Source of the DNA: Symbiodinium sp. CCMP2592
Taxonomy: Eukaryota; Sar; Dinophyceae; Suessiales; Symbiodiniaceae
Assembly: GCA_905221615.1 (NCBI GenBank)
Contig: CAJNDT010006126.1
Location: forward strand, 124,001-188,000
DNA length: 64,000 nt
Reading direction: 5' to 3'
Below are positions 39,188 to 50,547 of the stretch, in pieces (within the stretch, counting starts at the first letter, position 1; every line of letters begins with the position of its first letter). The position numbers and the translations under genes were made by a program. The notes below the pieces were generated by a model. The model did no database searches. It was given only the letters and a program-made list of their open reading frames with translations, and was not told the DNA's origin.

Positions 39188-39975
39188 TCTTGCTTCCAAA
39201 TCCATCGTGGCATCTTCAGGATGCACCTTGCTGCAACGCTTGTTGAGCTTCTGATCGCTTGAATGCAACCCGAGATTCTTCACGAACTCGAGGGTCAACA
39301 TATGGATGGTTCTCTCTAAATTCAGGGCCCCTCTCGGGTCCTTTTTATAACGTTGCCGTACTAGTTTGGGGATTTGAACAGGGACCCTAATTTATAGAAC
39401 TACCCACATGCCACTCAGCTTTGCTAGCCAGTTTTTCACGGAGCAGCCGAAAGCTTTTCGATTCGCAGCCGCCTGCAACAACTCGTTCGAGGCTGCAGCA
39501 GCCTCCAGGCGTGCTGGGAGGTAGGCTTTCGGGTCCGACTCTCCTGCAAGCTTCCTCACCTGCTCCGACAATGTGTTGTTCTTGGCCGCAGGCACGGGCG
39601 ACCGGGATCTCGCAGGGGGCGTAGTAGGAACGGCCTTTGAGGGCACCGGTGGTGGGATCGGCGGAATGGGCACGTCCTGCGGCCAGTCGGAAGGCACCAC
39701 GTAAGGCCGTGTCGGCGGGGCTTTGGCTCTTTGCGCTTTGCTCGCGGAGCTTTTTTGGATCATGACATTTCTCAGGGCCTCAGCTTGCTTCTCGACCCTA
39801 TACAGCTCCTCAGCCAGCTGCCGGCCGAGCATGGCCGATACCCTAAACCCTCAAAATTCTGTGGAGCACGAGGTATATGGAAGCAGCATGTCCCCTTTGT
39901 CAGAACCTCGCTCCCATTCACGTACTCGAAAGGCCACACCGGCAGATGCTCCTGCTCTACTTGCTCTTCAGCCAT
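39188..39975 (-). CDS. Pro/Ala-rich gene, three exons, one introner
   Basis: Exon 1 (39975-39907) starts MAEEQVEQEHLPVWPFEYVN. An 89-nt intron with GTTCTG and CCGGCAG ends leads to exon 2 (39817-39407). That exon reads LAEELYRVEKQAEALRNVMI, a Pro/Ser-rich linker (VPIPPIPPPVPSK) and a helical region (LPARLEAAAASNELLQAAAN). A family-1 element (39304-39405) interrupts the frame between repeated ATG triplets. Exon 3 (39298-39188) reads LEFVKNLGLHSSDQKLNKRC and ends at donor GTGAGTC. Phases agree for 108 nt removed. A family-3 element lies 6 nt upstream of the ATG. A coiled-coil plus linker protein; no family recognised. Confidence 0.7.
39304..39405. mobile_element. Introner, family 1, diverged left end
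   Basis: GGATGGTTCTCTCTAAATTCAGG pairs imperfectly with TAATTTATAGAACTACCC. Flanks are ATAT and ACAT. It interrupts the minus-strand gene at 39188-39975. Confidence 0.65.
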
Positions 39976-39981
39976 AGTATA

Positions 39982-40069
39982 GGGGCCCTAATAATTAGAA
40001 TAAGGATTTGGAGCCCATTATACTGTAATTATATTCAGCAACTATAGTATTCGTAATTATTGAGGCCCC
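39982..40069. mobile_element. Inverted-repeat element, family 3, TSD TATA
   Basis: GGGGCCCTAATAATTAGAATAAGG pairs with inverted GTAATTATTGAGGCCCC; TATA on both sides. It lies just upstream of the start codon of the minus-strand gene ending at 39975. Confidence 0.7.
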
Positions 40070-40156
40070 TATAATCTTATCCTACCTTTATAGATCTCTT
40101 TTCGCAACCCTTATGGTCCCCTTTCAAGGAACCCCCAATTATTGAGGCCCCTATAT

Positions 40157-40260
40157 GGGAGATTCCGAAAATAGGAGACCCGAAAAGAGTACCCTAAATA
40201 ATAGGATCCTTATTATAAGGGCCCCCAAATAAGGTATCCCCAATTTTCGGAACTATACCC
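40157..40260. mobile_element. Inverted-repeat element, family 2, damaged right end
   Basis: GGGAGATTCCGAAAATAGGAG at the left and CCAATTTTCGGAAC at the right; the final AACTCCC is altered. Fragments of the same family continue to 40330. Confidence 0.5.
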
Positions 40261-40379
40261 TTGAAGTACCCTTAGTAACCCTTTAATGGAACCCTAAGGT
40301 ACCCCTAATTTTCGGAACCTCCTACATTATTCCAAACTGACTGTTCCCTTCAACGGGCTGACTTTCGCATCAGCAGCCA

Positions 40380-40760
40380 TGGCTGATCCGGTTGCGTTGG
40401 GGTTTAGGGCTTATAGAGTTTAGGGTTCAGGCTTGAGGACTTATAGGGTTTAGGGTTTAAGGTTTGGTGATCAGGGTTGGGAGTTTAGAGTCTAGGGTTT
40501 GGGGTTTAGGGCTTATAGGGTTTATAGGGTTCAGGGTTTAAGGTTTAGGGTTCATGTCTAACGAGGGCTTAAAGGGATTAGGGTTCGCCCGTAACCCTGA
40601 ACAACCCACCTTTTTGGGATTCCTTATTAGGATTTCCTCATATAAGTCCTTAAAAAGGTAGGTTATTCCGGGTTAAGGTGGGGTTTAGGGCTTACAGAGT
40701 TTAGGGTTCAGGGTTTACGGTTCATAATGGTTTGCTTTGTCCTTTTAGCGGTCTTAGCTT
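40380..40760. repeat. Telomere-like filler with a small inverted repeat
   Basis: GGGTTTAGGGCTTATAGAG-type units dominate. An embedded inverted repeat (CCTGAACAACCCACCTTTTT to AAAAAGGTAGGTTATTCCGGG) lies at 40597-40672. Confidence 0.65.
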
Positions 40761-41583
40761 TGTATTTTTAGCGGTCTTACCTTCTTGTGTTTGCAGGGTC
40801 TGAGGGTCTTAAGGATGCTTTATGGCTGATATTGGCCGTTAGGGGCTTAGACGTTGTTCAACTCTTTAGGTTCGTGGCTTTATAGACTCTACAGTGTCGG
40901 ATCCAAGGCAAGTCTTACTTCAGCTGGGTCTTAGAGTATGCTCAGCGTAAGACACTCTCATATAGGTCCTACACCTCAAGCGTCCGCAATACTCCAATAA
41001 CGGCGATAACAAGCAACCGAAAACATTAGCTTAGGGCTTCGCGGGATATTCTAGTCCCCGTATAAGCGGACCTGCAGTGGTACTTATTCAAACAAATATA
41101 CTGCATATATACTACGAATTGAAGCCCGCGGTCGACTCCGCTGCGGTCGCTTGCCCGCATCCTGTTCCTAGTTTCCCCGAAAATCCTCTACAACGAAGCA
41201 GAGCCCGACACACCGATCCTAAAACCCCGAAGCCCCAAAACCCTACCTAAAACCCTCAACCCTAAATCCTAAAACCCTAAACCCTAAAGCCTAAAACCCT
41301 AAGCCCTAAAGCCCAAAACCCTCTAAACCCTGCAGTAAACCCTAAAACCCTAAACCCTAAACCCTGAATCCTAAAACACTAATAAACCCTAATTGATGCA
41401 ATCAACCCTACGTCTGAACCTGAAGTCTTTACACCCCTAAGCCAAAAACAAATCACAAGAACATAATGCTTCCTACTAAAATACGGCTGGGGGGCCGGAG
41501 TCAGATCCAGCACACTGAGAGGGATGTAGAATACATCCCAGCCTGGGCGCAAAGAATTCTTGGGGTTTAAAACTAAAAATACA

Positions 41584-41696
41584 GGAGCCTTAATAATTAG
41601 AATCGAGTTTTGGGGCCCCTTATACTAACTATATACTTACAATATGGACCGCCCAAAACAAAAAAGGTATAGGTGGTTGGTAGTTATTTAGGCCCC
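41584..41696. mobile_element. Inverted-repeat element, family 3
   Basis: GGAGCCTTAATAATTAGAATCG at the left and inverted GTAGTTATTTAGGCCCC at the right; TACA and TATA flanks. Confidence 0.6.
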
Positions 41697-43237
41697 TATA
41701 GGCTATTACTTGTAGGGCTTAGCTCGCAATTTCAGGATTTGTGGGATTCAGTACAGTAGGTGTTAGGGCCAGGTCTTCAGGCTTCCAGTGTGTAGCTAGG
41801 AGTTCTTAGGTATTCTGCCTACTTGTCGGGTATCATGGGGAACTTAAGGTTAACCTTCTTGGTTATATTGGGGTTCTATAAGGACCATACTACCCACAAA
41901 AAGTTGAAAGGTTACCTACTCTACTGCTAGGTCTGGCCTGTTACTTAGGCTTGGCGTGGTTTAGGGCTTAGGGTTGGGCTTGCAGCTTATAAGGTGTATC
42001 GGGCTAAGTTAGGACGCATTGGAGCTTTGGGCTTGCGAGGTTTCAGGGGTTTAGCTCGGATTTCTGGGGGCAACACTCGTAACAATAATAATACTAATGA
42101 TAACAACAATAATGGGAATATAGAGCGCTTACATGTGCAAATGGAGGTTTGATCTACTATAGTACAATTACAAGAAGATGTACTAAAGTATGTATACAGT
42201 TGCAAGAAGGAGCCGTATACAGGGAGTAGGACTATTCGGGGTCTGTATTGTTGATAAACCCTATACTATGGCTGTGGGTGCTTGCGAAATCCAGATGTAT
42301 ATAGGTTTCACCAAGTGACCCCACTGTCCCTTACTATGACTAACTACTTTCTCGAGGAATTCGGGAGTATTGGTGCAGAACAAGGATGCCTTGATCTCAC
42401 AGAGTTTTGGTCGAAGGGATGTGGATCAGTGTAGACCAAATTTTGACCCTGAGCCCCACACCAGAAGCCCAAGGGCCGTAAACCCAAGAACCCCAAACCC
42501 CTAGATCCAAAAGCCCGAGCCGCAAAACCCAATACGGAGGCCTGAATAAATGGAACAGGGTTTGGGGATTCAAGCTCAGTCAACAGAGCCACGGTTTAGG
42601 GTTTAGGTTTGTTTTTTAAAGTGTGACGGGCTTAGGGTTTAGGGTTTAGGGACTCATGAAGGACACCTGACTGCAAACCCTAAACCCCAAATCCTAATTA
42701 TCCGAGCCCTATAAACCCTAAACCCTTAGCTCAACCCTGTCATCTCCACATCTTTGTTGGCACTATTTCTTCTTCTTACAAACACTGTCCTTCTTCTATA
42801 GTACTCGTACTAGTATTGTTGTTGTCGTTGTTCCTGTTGTTATTGCTCTCGTTATCTTATTATTCTTGTTGCTGTTGATGTTGATGTTGCCGTTGTCTTT
42901 GCTGCTGGCGTTGCTGCCATCGCTGTTGCTGTTGTTGTTGTAGCTGTCCTCTGTCTTAGCAGTTCACAGTTTGCTGACCTGAGGCCCAGGCAGATCAGAA
43001 TAAGGCCAGCCATGTCCCAAGTCAGCTTTGGCACGCTGTTGGGGCCTGAAAGCACAGAGTGCCGGAATGGGTTGGGGTTTAGGGTTTAAGGTTTTGGCGT
43101 TTAGTGTTTGGAGGCATAGGGCGCTTTGGGTTCAGGGCTGACGGTTAAAAGTGCAGTTTGCAGAATCTCAGAAAGTAACGTCATCAGAAGACCGGCTAGC
43201 CATCTATTCCGATCTTGTCCGATGCCCTATATTTCAG

Positions 43238-43740
43238 AATGGGGCAGTGCGGTGCTCAGTTTGAGGAGCTCCTCAAGCAGACAACGAGAGATCATACCGG
43301 CGTCACCACGAAAGCGCCAGCATTTGGGGTCTACACCGGAATGATGACAAGGGTAACCAAAGTACCTCAAAAAAGGATACCCAATTTTTAAAAGTTATAT
43401 GGGTTGCTCTGGGTCCTGGGTACAGCGGACTACCCGGCCCCCAGTTCGCATCGCTGCATGAAGGTTTTGTGGATCGTACCAGGTTTGGGCCTTATGCGCT
43501 TGACTACCGGCCGCTAGCCTGACAGAGCAACAGCGAAAGCCTCCCCCAGCTCGTCTATAAGGTTTAGGGGGACCTGAACGAAGCACAGCAAAAGCTCCAA
43601 GATAATGGCTTGCCCTGTGCAGCAAGCTCCTACTTTGAGCCTAGCCAAGGTGGATTTGGCGGCTGGAACGCCGTTTGGCGGTCACGTAAAACAATGTCTC
43701 TCCCTTATCTACCTGACTGAGGCCTCACCTCATTGTAACA
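43238..43740 (+). CDS. Two-exon gene with in-frame TGA and TAG
   Basis: After CCCTATATTTCAG exon 1 (43238-43352) reads MGQCGAQFEELLKQTTRDHT and then KAPAFGVYTGMMTR. It ends at AGG|GTAACC. A 92-nt intron ends GGCCCCCAG. Exon 2 (from 43445) reads FASLHEGFVDRTRFGPYALD and YRPLA, TGA (43520-43522), QSNSESLPQLVYKV, TAG (43565-43567), DLNEAQQKLQDNGLPCAASS and YFEPSQGGFGGWNAVWRSRK. Phase 0 on both sides. Both stop codons lie in clearly protein-like context, and sense-like sequence continues past 43740 with more stop triplets. Weakly reminiscent of axonemal inner-junction type proteins, but not assigned. Confidence 0.7.
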
Positions 43741-44141
43741 TCAAGGCACTTTGAACGCCTTACCCGCAACCACTAGAACATACTAGAGCCCTGAAACCCA
43801 TCTGGAGCCATCCATCCCGACGCCCTAAGCCTCAAATCCCAAATCTGAGACAGTGGCTCAGTGGCAAAGATGGACACCTTGCGCATGAGGGAGGTATTTG
43901 GGATTTCGTGCTTTCAGGAATATAATGAATATGTTAACCACGACATAGAAACTCGAAGTGTGGCTTCATGCTTAAGGTTTTCTTGTCATCTCTACTACTG
44001 ATTTTTCGGGGGCTCTTGCCCTTGCTCCTGCTCTTGGCCTTCCTGAGCGGTAAAAGTCTTGGACGTTCTGAGGCGGGTTTTGTGGAAGGCTTTGATTAGG
44101 GGAATGTTTAACCAATGGCGGAGTGGATAACAAAGAGTGGT

Positions 44142-44173
<32 letters not shown>

Positions 44174-44216
44174 GTATGTATATACATACATATCTATATA
44201 TATATATATATATACA
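44142..44216. repeat. CATA/TA simple repeat with dyad symmetry
   Basis: CATACATACATATATATA runs into TATGTATGTATATACATACA and a further TA run; the whole block is nearly self-complementary. Confidence 0.8.
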
Positions 44217-44535
44217 CAGTGCGTATGAATATCTAAACTTTAGCGCTCGACACCTCTTTACATGAGCCGTGCTGAGAAGGATCGTAGGGTTACATAGCAG
44301 CACGGCAAGATGTCCCGTCTAGTCAACAAAATCCTCGTTCGGATGTCGGTCCGCCACTCCTAAAACCCTCCAATGTGGAACCTTCAACAACCACGGTCAG
44401 TATTCCCTGCATCAAGTCGCGAACGCTTTGAAAGTGAAGTCCAGTTCTATTGGATTGCGTACAACCAAACCCTCATTCTAATAGTCAAAATGTATCCAGG
44501 AGCCCCAGGGGATGATAATTGTTGATTCTTGATTC

Positions 44536-45099
44536 ATGCCCCGATATTATCTTGACGGGCCTCAGGCTTGCGAAAGTCTATTAATTAGCACAATGCCTGG
44601 TAACCGTGCTTTACCTTTTCGTGATGAAGCGAAACCGTTTTGCGTTAAGCCGTTAAGCTTTGGGGATGTTCCCGGTTCACACGGCGAGACATCGAAAGTC
44701 GTAGCTGCGCAGGCCCTAGCAAGTACTGCACTATGCTTGCAAGCTTTGCATTCACATTTGAACCGCTTGATTAAGGAACAACACACTGCTGAATGTGAAG
44801 TGACCTGTTTATGGGCTCTCTGTGTGCCCTGCCTGAGCACTGTCGCCGCGCTCTTCACGTTGATTCCTAAGCAATGGGTCAGGTTTGGGTCTTTGCACCA
44901 GCATGTGAAATTCTCATCCCTCGGCTCGAATACCCCTAGCCCCACACACAAAAACAAAACTCAAATCGCAAAAATCAAAGTGCTAAATTTCTGCACCCTG
45001 AACCCCATTGAAGAAACCCTATCACAAATTCCCAAAGCCTCTACAATTACAGGTGCCCGAAGTATTACCCATGTTATGCCCAAGTTGTCCTTGATATAA
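44536..45099 (+). CDS. Longest standard ORF, 187 codons, unknown
   Basis: From the ATG the plus strand reads MPRYYLDGPQACESLLISTM, then FGDVPGSHGETSKVVAAQAL and ALHSHLNRLIKEQHTAECEV. A hydrophobic stretch follows (LWALCVPCLSTVAALFTLIP, about residues 93-112), a possible membrane segment. The last 60 codons are Asn/Thr/Lys-rich and may be read-through of non-coding DNA. A minus frame of 131 codons overlaps but is Cys/Ser-rich. No homolog is recognised; filler follows from 45130. Confidence 0.45.
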   Translation: MPRYYLDGPQACESLLISTMPGNRALPFRDEAKPFCVKPLSFGDVPGSHGETSKVVAAQALASTALCLQALHSHLNRLIKEQHTAECEVTCLWALCVPCLSTVAALFTLIPKQWVRFGSLHQHVKFSSLGSNTPSPTHKNKTQIAKIKVLNFCTLNPIEETLSQIPKASTITGARSITHVMPKLSLI

Positions 45100-45788
45100 C
45101 TATACGTAACTATACTTGTACTTCAATAGCCCCAAAGCCCTCTGCCCTAAACCCTAAATCCTAAGCCCAAAGCCCTTTGCCCTAAACCCTGCACCGCTTA
45201 AAAGGGACCCTAACGCTGCACCCCTAAAGCGGGACCCCTCTTTCCTAGACCCGCAAGTACCCTCTAATGACCACAAACATCCTGTTTAGGGTTTAGGAAT
45301 TAGGGTTTAGGGATTAGGGATTAGGGTTTAGGGTTTAGGGTTTCGGGATTCGGGTTTATAGGGATAAGGACTCTACTAAAGGCCCTTGCAGACCCCTCCT
45401 AAAGCCTAAACCCTCAACCCTGAACCCCGCCTAAAGCGGGACCCCTCTTTTCAACCTCCGCAAGATCCAAGTCACGGAGTTGCGGGGAGGCGATCCCGGG
45501 ATCCTTCTGCTGCGGCTCTTCTTCTTAAAAACGAATACTAGGATGCCCAGTAGGAATAAACAGGGCTTCCTTTTTGGTATTGGGTTCCTTAATAAGGAAC
45601 CAAGGACTACAAAAATGGGTTGAGGTAAGGTAAGCATAGTCCCAAGCACTTTCATCCCTACTGACGAAGCTGGCTTCGAGGTTGAGGGCATAGGGCGCCA
45701 GGGTTGGAGGGTGAGAACTATCTTAACTTGTGCGTTGAGCGGTGGGTGCCATAAGGTTTGTAAGGTTGAAGTCGGTCTAAGGTTATAT

Positions 45789-45890
45789 GGGAGTTTCCGA
45801 AATTGGGGGACCCTAATATAGTACCCTAAATAGTAGGATCCTTATTATAAGGACCCCCAAATAAGGTACCCCTAATTTTCGGAAACTCCC
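45789..45890. mobile_element. Inverted-repeat element, family 2, TSD ATAT
   Basis: GGGAGTTTCCGAAATTGGGG pairs with inverted CCTAATTTTCGGAAACTCCC; ATAT repeated. With it removed, a minus-strand frame (NPSEAYITLDRLQPYKPYGT) is open across the site. Confidence 0.7.
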
Positions 45891-45976
45891 ATATAGGCTT
45901 CACTAGGGTTTGCGGTCTGAATGTTTCGGACTTCAGGGCTCGAGGCTCGCAGGGTTAGGTCTACGGTGTTCGAGAC

Positions 45977-46246
45977 TTGGGGTATTTGAGCCTGAAGAGC
46001 CCTGAGGCAAAACAAAAAAGGAAGTTCTGGCTGAGTTTGGGTGCAGCTCATGGAACATATGGCTACTTAATGCTGCGTGTTTGCGGACTCTACACTGCAG
46101 TAAGGGTTTTCCTCATTAATCTGGGGGTACGCAGGGAAAACTATCAACATTTATCCACTTGTTTTCCTGTACTCGTCTACATTGTAGAATGGCTTGTGCA
46201 GTTCCAGCGAGATTCTTCAATGAAGGCAGTTCGGAAAGCAGCTTAG
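45977..46246 (+). CDS. 89-codon open frame, hydrophobic segments
   Basis: The frame reads SPEAKQKRKFWLSLGAAHGT, then LRVCGLYTAVRVFLINLGVR, then STCFPVLVYIVEWLVQFQRD and SSMKAVRKAA to TAG. Two hydrophobic helices suggest a membrane protein. The minus strand is open from an ATG near 46050 through the family-2 element at 45789, so the strand is not certain. Not recognised. Confidence 0.4.
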   Translation: MGYLSLKSPEAKQKRKFWLSLGAAHGTYGYLMLRVCGLYTAVRVFLINLGVRRENYQHLSTCFPVLVYIVEWLVQFQRDSSMKAVRKAA

Positions 46247-46588
46247 GAGACGATTTCGGGCTATTGGATCGGAGCCTTCAATACCACGCCGGACAAGCCC
46301 CCTGTGTTCAAAACTCTGAACCCCAAGCGTGCACCATGACCTACGACTATTGTAACAACCACTGCCGACAACCCAACGTCCAAACCACGGAACCATAAAC
46401 TGAAAAACCTTCGGCCATGCGGCATCTTCTATCTCCACAGACTCGGCTTTCACGTTGTGCATGGATCCCTGCAGTGTGCAACGAATCGACTCGCGGGGTC
46501 AGGAGCCTTCGTAACTAGGATTTAGTGTTAAGTTGTGGTAAGTTTTGGGTTTTTGGCTTAGGGTCATCATGTGGAGATACGTTAGTAA

Positions 46589-46714
46589 CTAGGGTTGATG
46601 TTCAAGTTGTGGTAGGGTTAGGGTTGTAGACACGAAGAGAACGGAAGGGTCAGCAGCGAAGTTTTGAACTCGAACCTTGTGAATAGTGGGTGACGTAAGG
46701 CAGAAGTCTGCTGG
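46589..46714 (-). CDS. Exon with strong acceptor, unknown protein
   Basis: The acceptor TTGCCCCGTCTGCAG is followed by PADFCLTSPTIHKVRVQNFA and ADPSVLFVSTTLTLPQLEHQ, ending at TAG. The last ten residues are encoded by CCCTAAC-like sequence, so the exon may end earlier. Beta-strand-like pattern. No family assigned. Confidence 0.45.
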   Translation of the reverse strand, partial: PADFCLTSPTIHKVRVQNFAADPSVLFVSTTLTLPQLEHQP

Positions 46715-47618
46715 CTGCAGACGGGGCAACCGAACTGATGATACACACATGCATTCTGTATACATACTATACATGCACATAATAGTTAGATACATACATA
46801 TCATACGGTACCACCCCGAACTTTCATGATTAACTACATCGTACGCAACTGGCGACCTGACATTCAAGCATGGTTAGCAGTTAGCATTAATTAGCTACTT
46901 AGCCACTGCCTGCAAAGTTGGTAGCAGCACCCCGAAGCCCAAACTGTCTGACGCGAGGAAAGCCTCCTGATAGCACCGTCGTGCTACAACTGCCAGAGGC
47001 TGGACGTGTGAGGCTCATAGCTAAATCCTAAGAACCCCAACAGCCCAAGGTTATTTTTGCTTGCAGAGGGGTGGGAGGCCTTGCAGACTAGGTTCAGAAT
47101 TTCAGGCATGTAAGATTTACGGTTTTGGGTTTAGTGGCCGAGCTTAGCACAAACTGGCTTCGTGCTCAGTAATTTGTTGCTACCCCTTGCCGTTCCCATA
47201 CTGATTGGTAAATGTCTATAACATGCTAACCCTGCCAGCTTGTCATTACAGCCTGCAGCGACGGCCTAGGCATTTCTATTCCTTGCCTGGTTTGGAAGGG
47301 CGCCGTATAAAGCACTGCGCAGCCGTGAGCCAGTGAAATTTTGGGGTAGCTGCAACTGGCCTAAACCTGACTCACCAAAACCCTAGTGCCCTCAACCCCA
47401 AACCCAAGCTAGAAACTAATGAAGCCAAATAGAACACCGACAAAAAAACGTCAACTCGCCAAAATTCACTGCGGTAACAAGGTCCCAAAACCCCTAAACC
47501 CCCGAGCCTAAACCCGAAACCCTGAAGCCTCCAGTCCCGCCTTCTTCCACAGCGGCGAAATGGTGTACTTTTGCCGTTCTGGTGCTGGTGAGGACGTTCC
47601 CTCGGCTGCACAGATGTT

Positions 47619-47727
47619 CCCAGAGACTCCAATATCCCTGAATTACGGAATATGCCTTAAATTATAGTAGGATCCCTTATATGATTTAAGGTATGTTCCT
47701 TAATTAAGGGATATTGGAGTCTCTGGG
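47619..47727. mobile_element. Inverted-repeat element, family 7
   Basis: CCCAGAGACTCCAATATCCC pairs with inverted GGGATATTGGAGTCTCTGGG; inner GGTATGTTCC and GGAATATGCC pair. Confidence 0.7.
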
Positions 47728-48441
47728 TTGGAGGCAGGTCTGAGGCACAAGTAGGGGCTTGTACAGCTTGGGATTATTTCAGGGCTTGGGAGCTTACTCT
47801 TACGGGAAGCGCACCGTGGAAGAGCCCTGCCTAAGCCAACAACAGCCCACCTACCGATAACAGACGACTTGTATAGCAGCTTCTTAGACCATCGCCACGG
47901 TCCGGCGGCTTCTGAGATTCGCCCCCTGATTCCAGTCCCACAATCCCAAGGAGGCAGGGTTTGGAAGTGGAAGCCTGGATTTCAGGGTATAGAGTTTAGG
48001 GTTTTCTGCCGAATTCAGGGTTTAGGGATTGGGGTTTAGCAGGGAAATCGAGTTTAGGGTTCAACCTGCGCTTTCCGGTACATTCTCGCTCTTGCAAGCC
48101 TAGAGTTTCGAAAGACAGGCCCCCGAGCCATCGGAAACCCTTTCCAAACCCAAAGTTGATCCCTACTGCCACTCTGCACCGAGGACCGAGGACTCCTCAT
48201 CAGAGAGAGCGAGAGAGAGAGGGCTTCGATTAATTTTTAGGGTTCAGGGCTTGGATTAAGAAGTGTAGGCTTGCAGCTCCCCGCACGCAGCCCGCGCAAT
48301 GAACACTAGTTTCAAAACAAGTTTCCTAAAGCTTGGGTACCACTCGCACCCTGTAGCAGTCTCTGTTAGGGGACATATAAAGGGCTATACATAAGCATAT
48401 CATGCATTATCTAACTGTTTGCAGAGTGGGGGCAGTACCTA

Positions 48442-48532
48442 CCCATAGGCCCCATAGTAGTTCCTTTTGGGGTTCAAACATAGAATCCTGTAAGGTAATC
48501 CCAGAAGGAACTACTATGCGGCCTAAACGTAA
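48442..48532. mobile_element. Inverted-repeat element, family 4
   Basis: CCCATAGGCCCCATAGTAGTT pairs with inverted AACTACTATGCGGCCTAAACG; left flank TA. Confidence 0.55.
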
Positions 48533-48599
48533 CCCAAAGCCCCAAAACCCGAAGCCCTCACACGCAAACCCAAAACCCTGAGGAGCGCGCTCATGGCTG

Positions 48600-49025
48600 A
48601 TGGACCCGCTGATGCCGGAAACACGAAGCTGGTACCGGGAAGCCTGTACCCCGGATCTGTCTATCTATAGACACATCATATATCTCTGTATCAGAGGCTT
48701 TCCAATTGAACATACACACGCCGCCTACTTTAGAAAGACGTGGAAACACAAAGAACGGCGTCGACGCACAACCCTACTGGTGAAGGCGTCGCCCGAACCC
48801 GGAAAAAGGTCGAGAGACCCATCAACACCAAACCGTACACGTTTCTTGCCTTCGAGCCACTGGGTCATGCATAGAGTTGCGACCCATGGATTCATGCAAG
48901 AGCACGCTGGAGTTGCTCTTCGCCTTTCTTGCGAGGATCTGGGCTTCGGGGTTAAGATGGCCTTTTACGGGGAATACATGGGGCTAGGGCTATGGAGGTT
49001 ACGGGCTTCGGGTTCAAGGACCTAG
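48600..49025 (+). CDS. 141-codon open frame, basic, unknown
   Basis: Protein-like sequence includes TRSWYREACTPDLSIYRHII, GFPIEHTHAAYFRKTWKHKE and then RVATHGFMQEHAGVALRLSC. The central part is very basic (RRRRTTLLVKASPEPGKRSR). The final 25 codons are Gly/Leu-rich and approach filler. No competing long minus frame. The family is not recognised. Confidence 0.45.
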   Translation: MDPLMPETRSWYREACTPDLSIYRHIIYLCIRGFPIEHTHAAYFRKTWKHKERRRRTTLLVKASPEPGKRSRDPSTPNRTRFLPSSHWVMHRVATHGFMQEHAGVALRLSCEDLGFGVKMAFYGEYMGLGLWRLRASGSRT

Positions 49026-50436
49026 GAATTTAGGGCCCCAGGGCTTTAGACGCGAGCATAGGTCCTTTGAGATCAAACCGATGCTACACTCAGATAAAGA
49101 AAAACAAATTTAATTAAGGGTCCGAAGGACTCAAGAGTTAGAGATTCTAGAAGGGTTCTTGGGTGGCTTCATTGGGGCTTTCTGGCCGTTTGAAGGGCAT
49201 GCAGCATGCGACATGAAACGCTCTGATGAAGGGTTCGTCCCACTATGAAGGCACGACTGGCACCGGAGCCTTATTGGAACAGGGTTTTGGGAGCATATTG
49301 TACTACAGTTGTAACAAAGGAACCCTGAGGAATGGTACAACTACTCCTTCAAGCTTGTTCAAGCTTCCATGCTACGCAATCTGGACCATGCGGGGTCTGT
49401 CTGAGCCATACAAGCATGAGCCTTGGCCAAAGCCATCACCCAACAACCGAAAAACAGAACAAACAAGCAATGACTGCCCCTCAATAGGATCCCTAGGCAG
49501 ACCACACAACAGGAACTCAAATATACCCTCACGACAAAACGCCCGGACTCTTTAGCGACTCCAACACCAAAAGCCCTGACAACTACTCAATCCTAACTAG
49601 TCTCGTGAATAGCACCTGATATAAGACCTTAATAATTAGAACAGGATTCTGGTGCACATTATACTATAACTATAAGAAGGACCCCCCCCCCCAATAGTGT
49701 AGGCAACTATTTAGGCAGCCCCGAAATCCTGTCAGAACTCCCTCCTCTGGGTCTCAAAGGGAAACCTTGCCAATGCAGTTCTTTCAAACCTCTTGGGGTT
49801 TAGGGGGTAGGACCTTGTGGGGATTTGGGTCTAGGGTTCAGGGTTTAGGGTCTAGGGTTTAGGTTTAGGGGTTGCGGTTTAGGGTCAGGGCTTAAAGTTT
49901 AGGGGTTTAGGGTTGGGGGCTGGGTTTTCGGTGTTATTCAGAAGTCCGTCCCAATCTCTGACATCTTAATCCGAAGTCAAAAGTCCGCCAGGCCTTCCAC
50001 CCTAAACCACTAAACCATATCAGCCAGTCCCCAAACCCTCACATCTCTAGGCTTCTAAGTATAACCCCTAGCCTAGAACCTACTGTAGAGGTCTTAGTAA
50101 TTGCAATAGGGCTTTGAGGCCCATTATACTATAAATGTTATACTTGAAACCCAGAGGGTCCAAGTAATTACTCCTCAGGATCGGACTCTAGCCCCTTTCT
50201 ACTAGAGCCAAGAGTAACCTAGGAATAAAGAGGGTGCCCTTTTGGGTGTATAGGGCTTATAATAAGGGACTTGAGCCCTTAAAAAGGGGAATAAGGGCCT
50301 ACTCTAGGCCCTTTCTAGGCATAAAAAGCCATGAAGAAGGAGTCCTTCGACCTCCTAAGCCAAACTCTAAAGGAACCTCCTTAACGCAAGACTCGCCTCC
50401 TGTACTACTTGGACCCATAGGGAAATTAAAAAAATA

Positions 50437-50547
50437 CCCCAGACAGCCCAATACCCCTTTAATTAAGGAGTATGGCTTAAACCATAATAGGAACCCCTAT
50501 ATAAATTAAGCCATATTCCTTAATTGAGGGGTATTGGGCTCTCTGGG
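50437..50547. mobile_element. Inverted-repeat element, family 7b
   Basis: CCCCAGACAGCCCAATACCCC pairs with inverted GGGGTATTGGGCTCTCTGGG. A family-8 element follows at 50565-50664. Confidence 0.65.

Noticed and set aside
42780-43055. Minus ORF with poly Thr/Ala (TTTTATAMAATPA)
   Set aside because: It comes from a GTTGTT/GCTGTT trinucleotide stretch and has no domain signal.
43851-43910. tRNA-like A-box (GTGGCTCAGTGGC) suggesting a tRNA or SINE head
   Set aside because: No matching B-box or cloverleaf follows, and the segment lies in a frame that continues from the gene at 43238.
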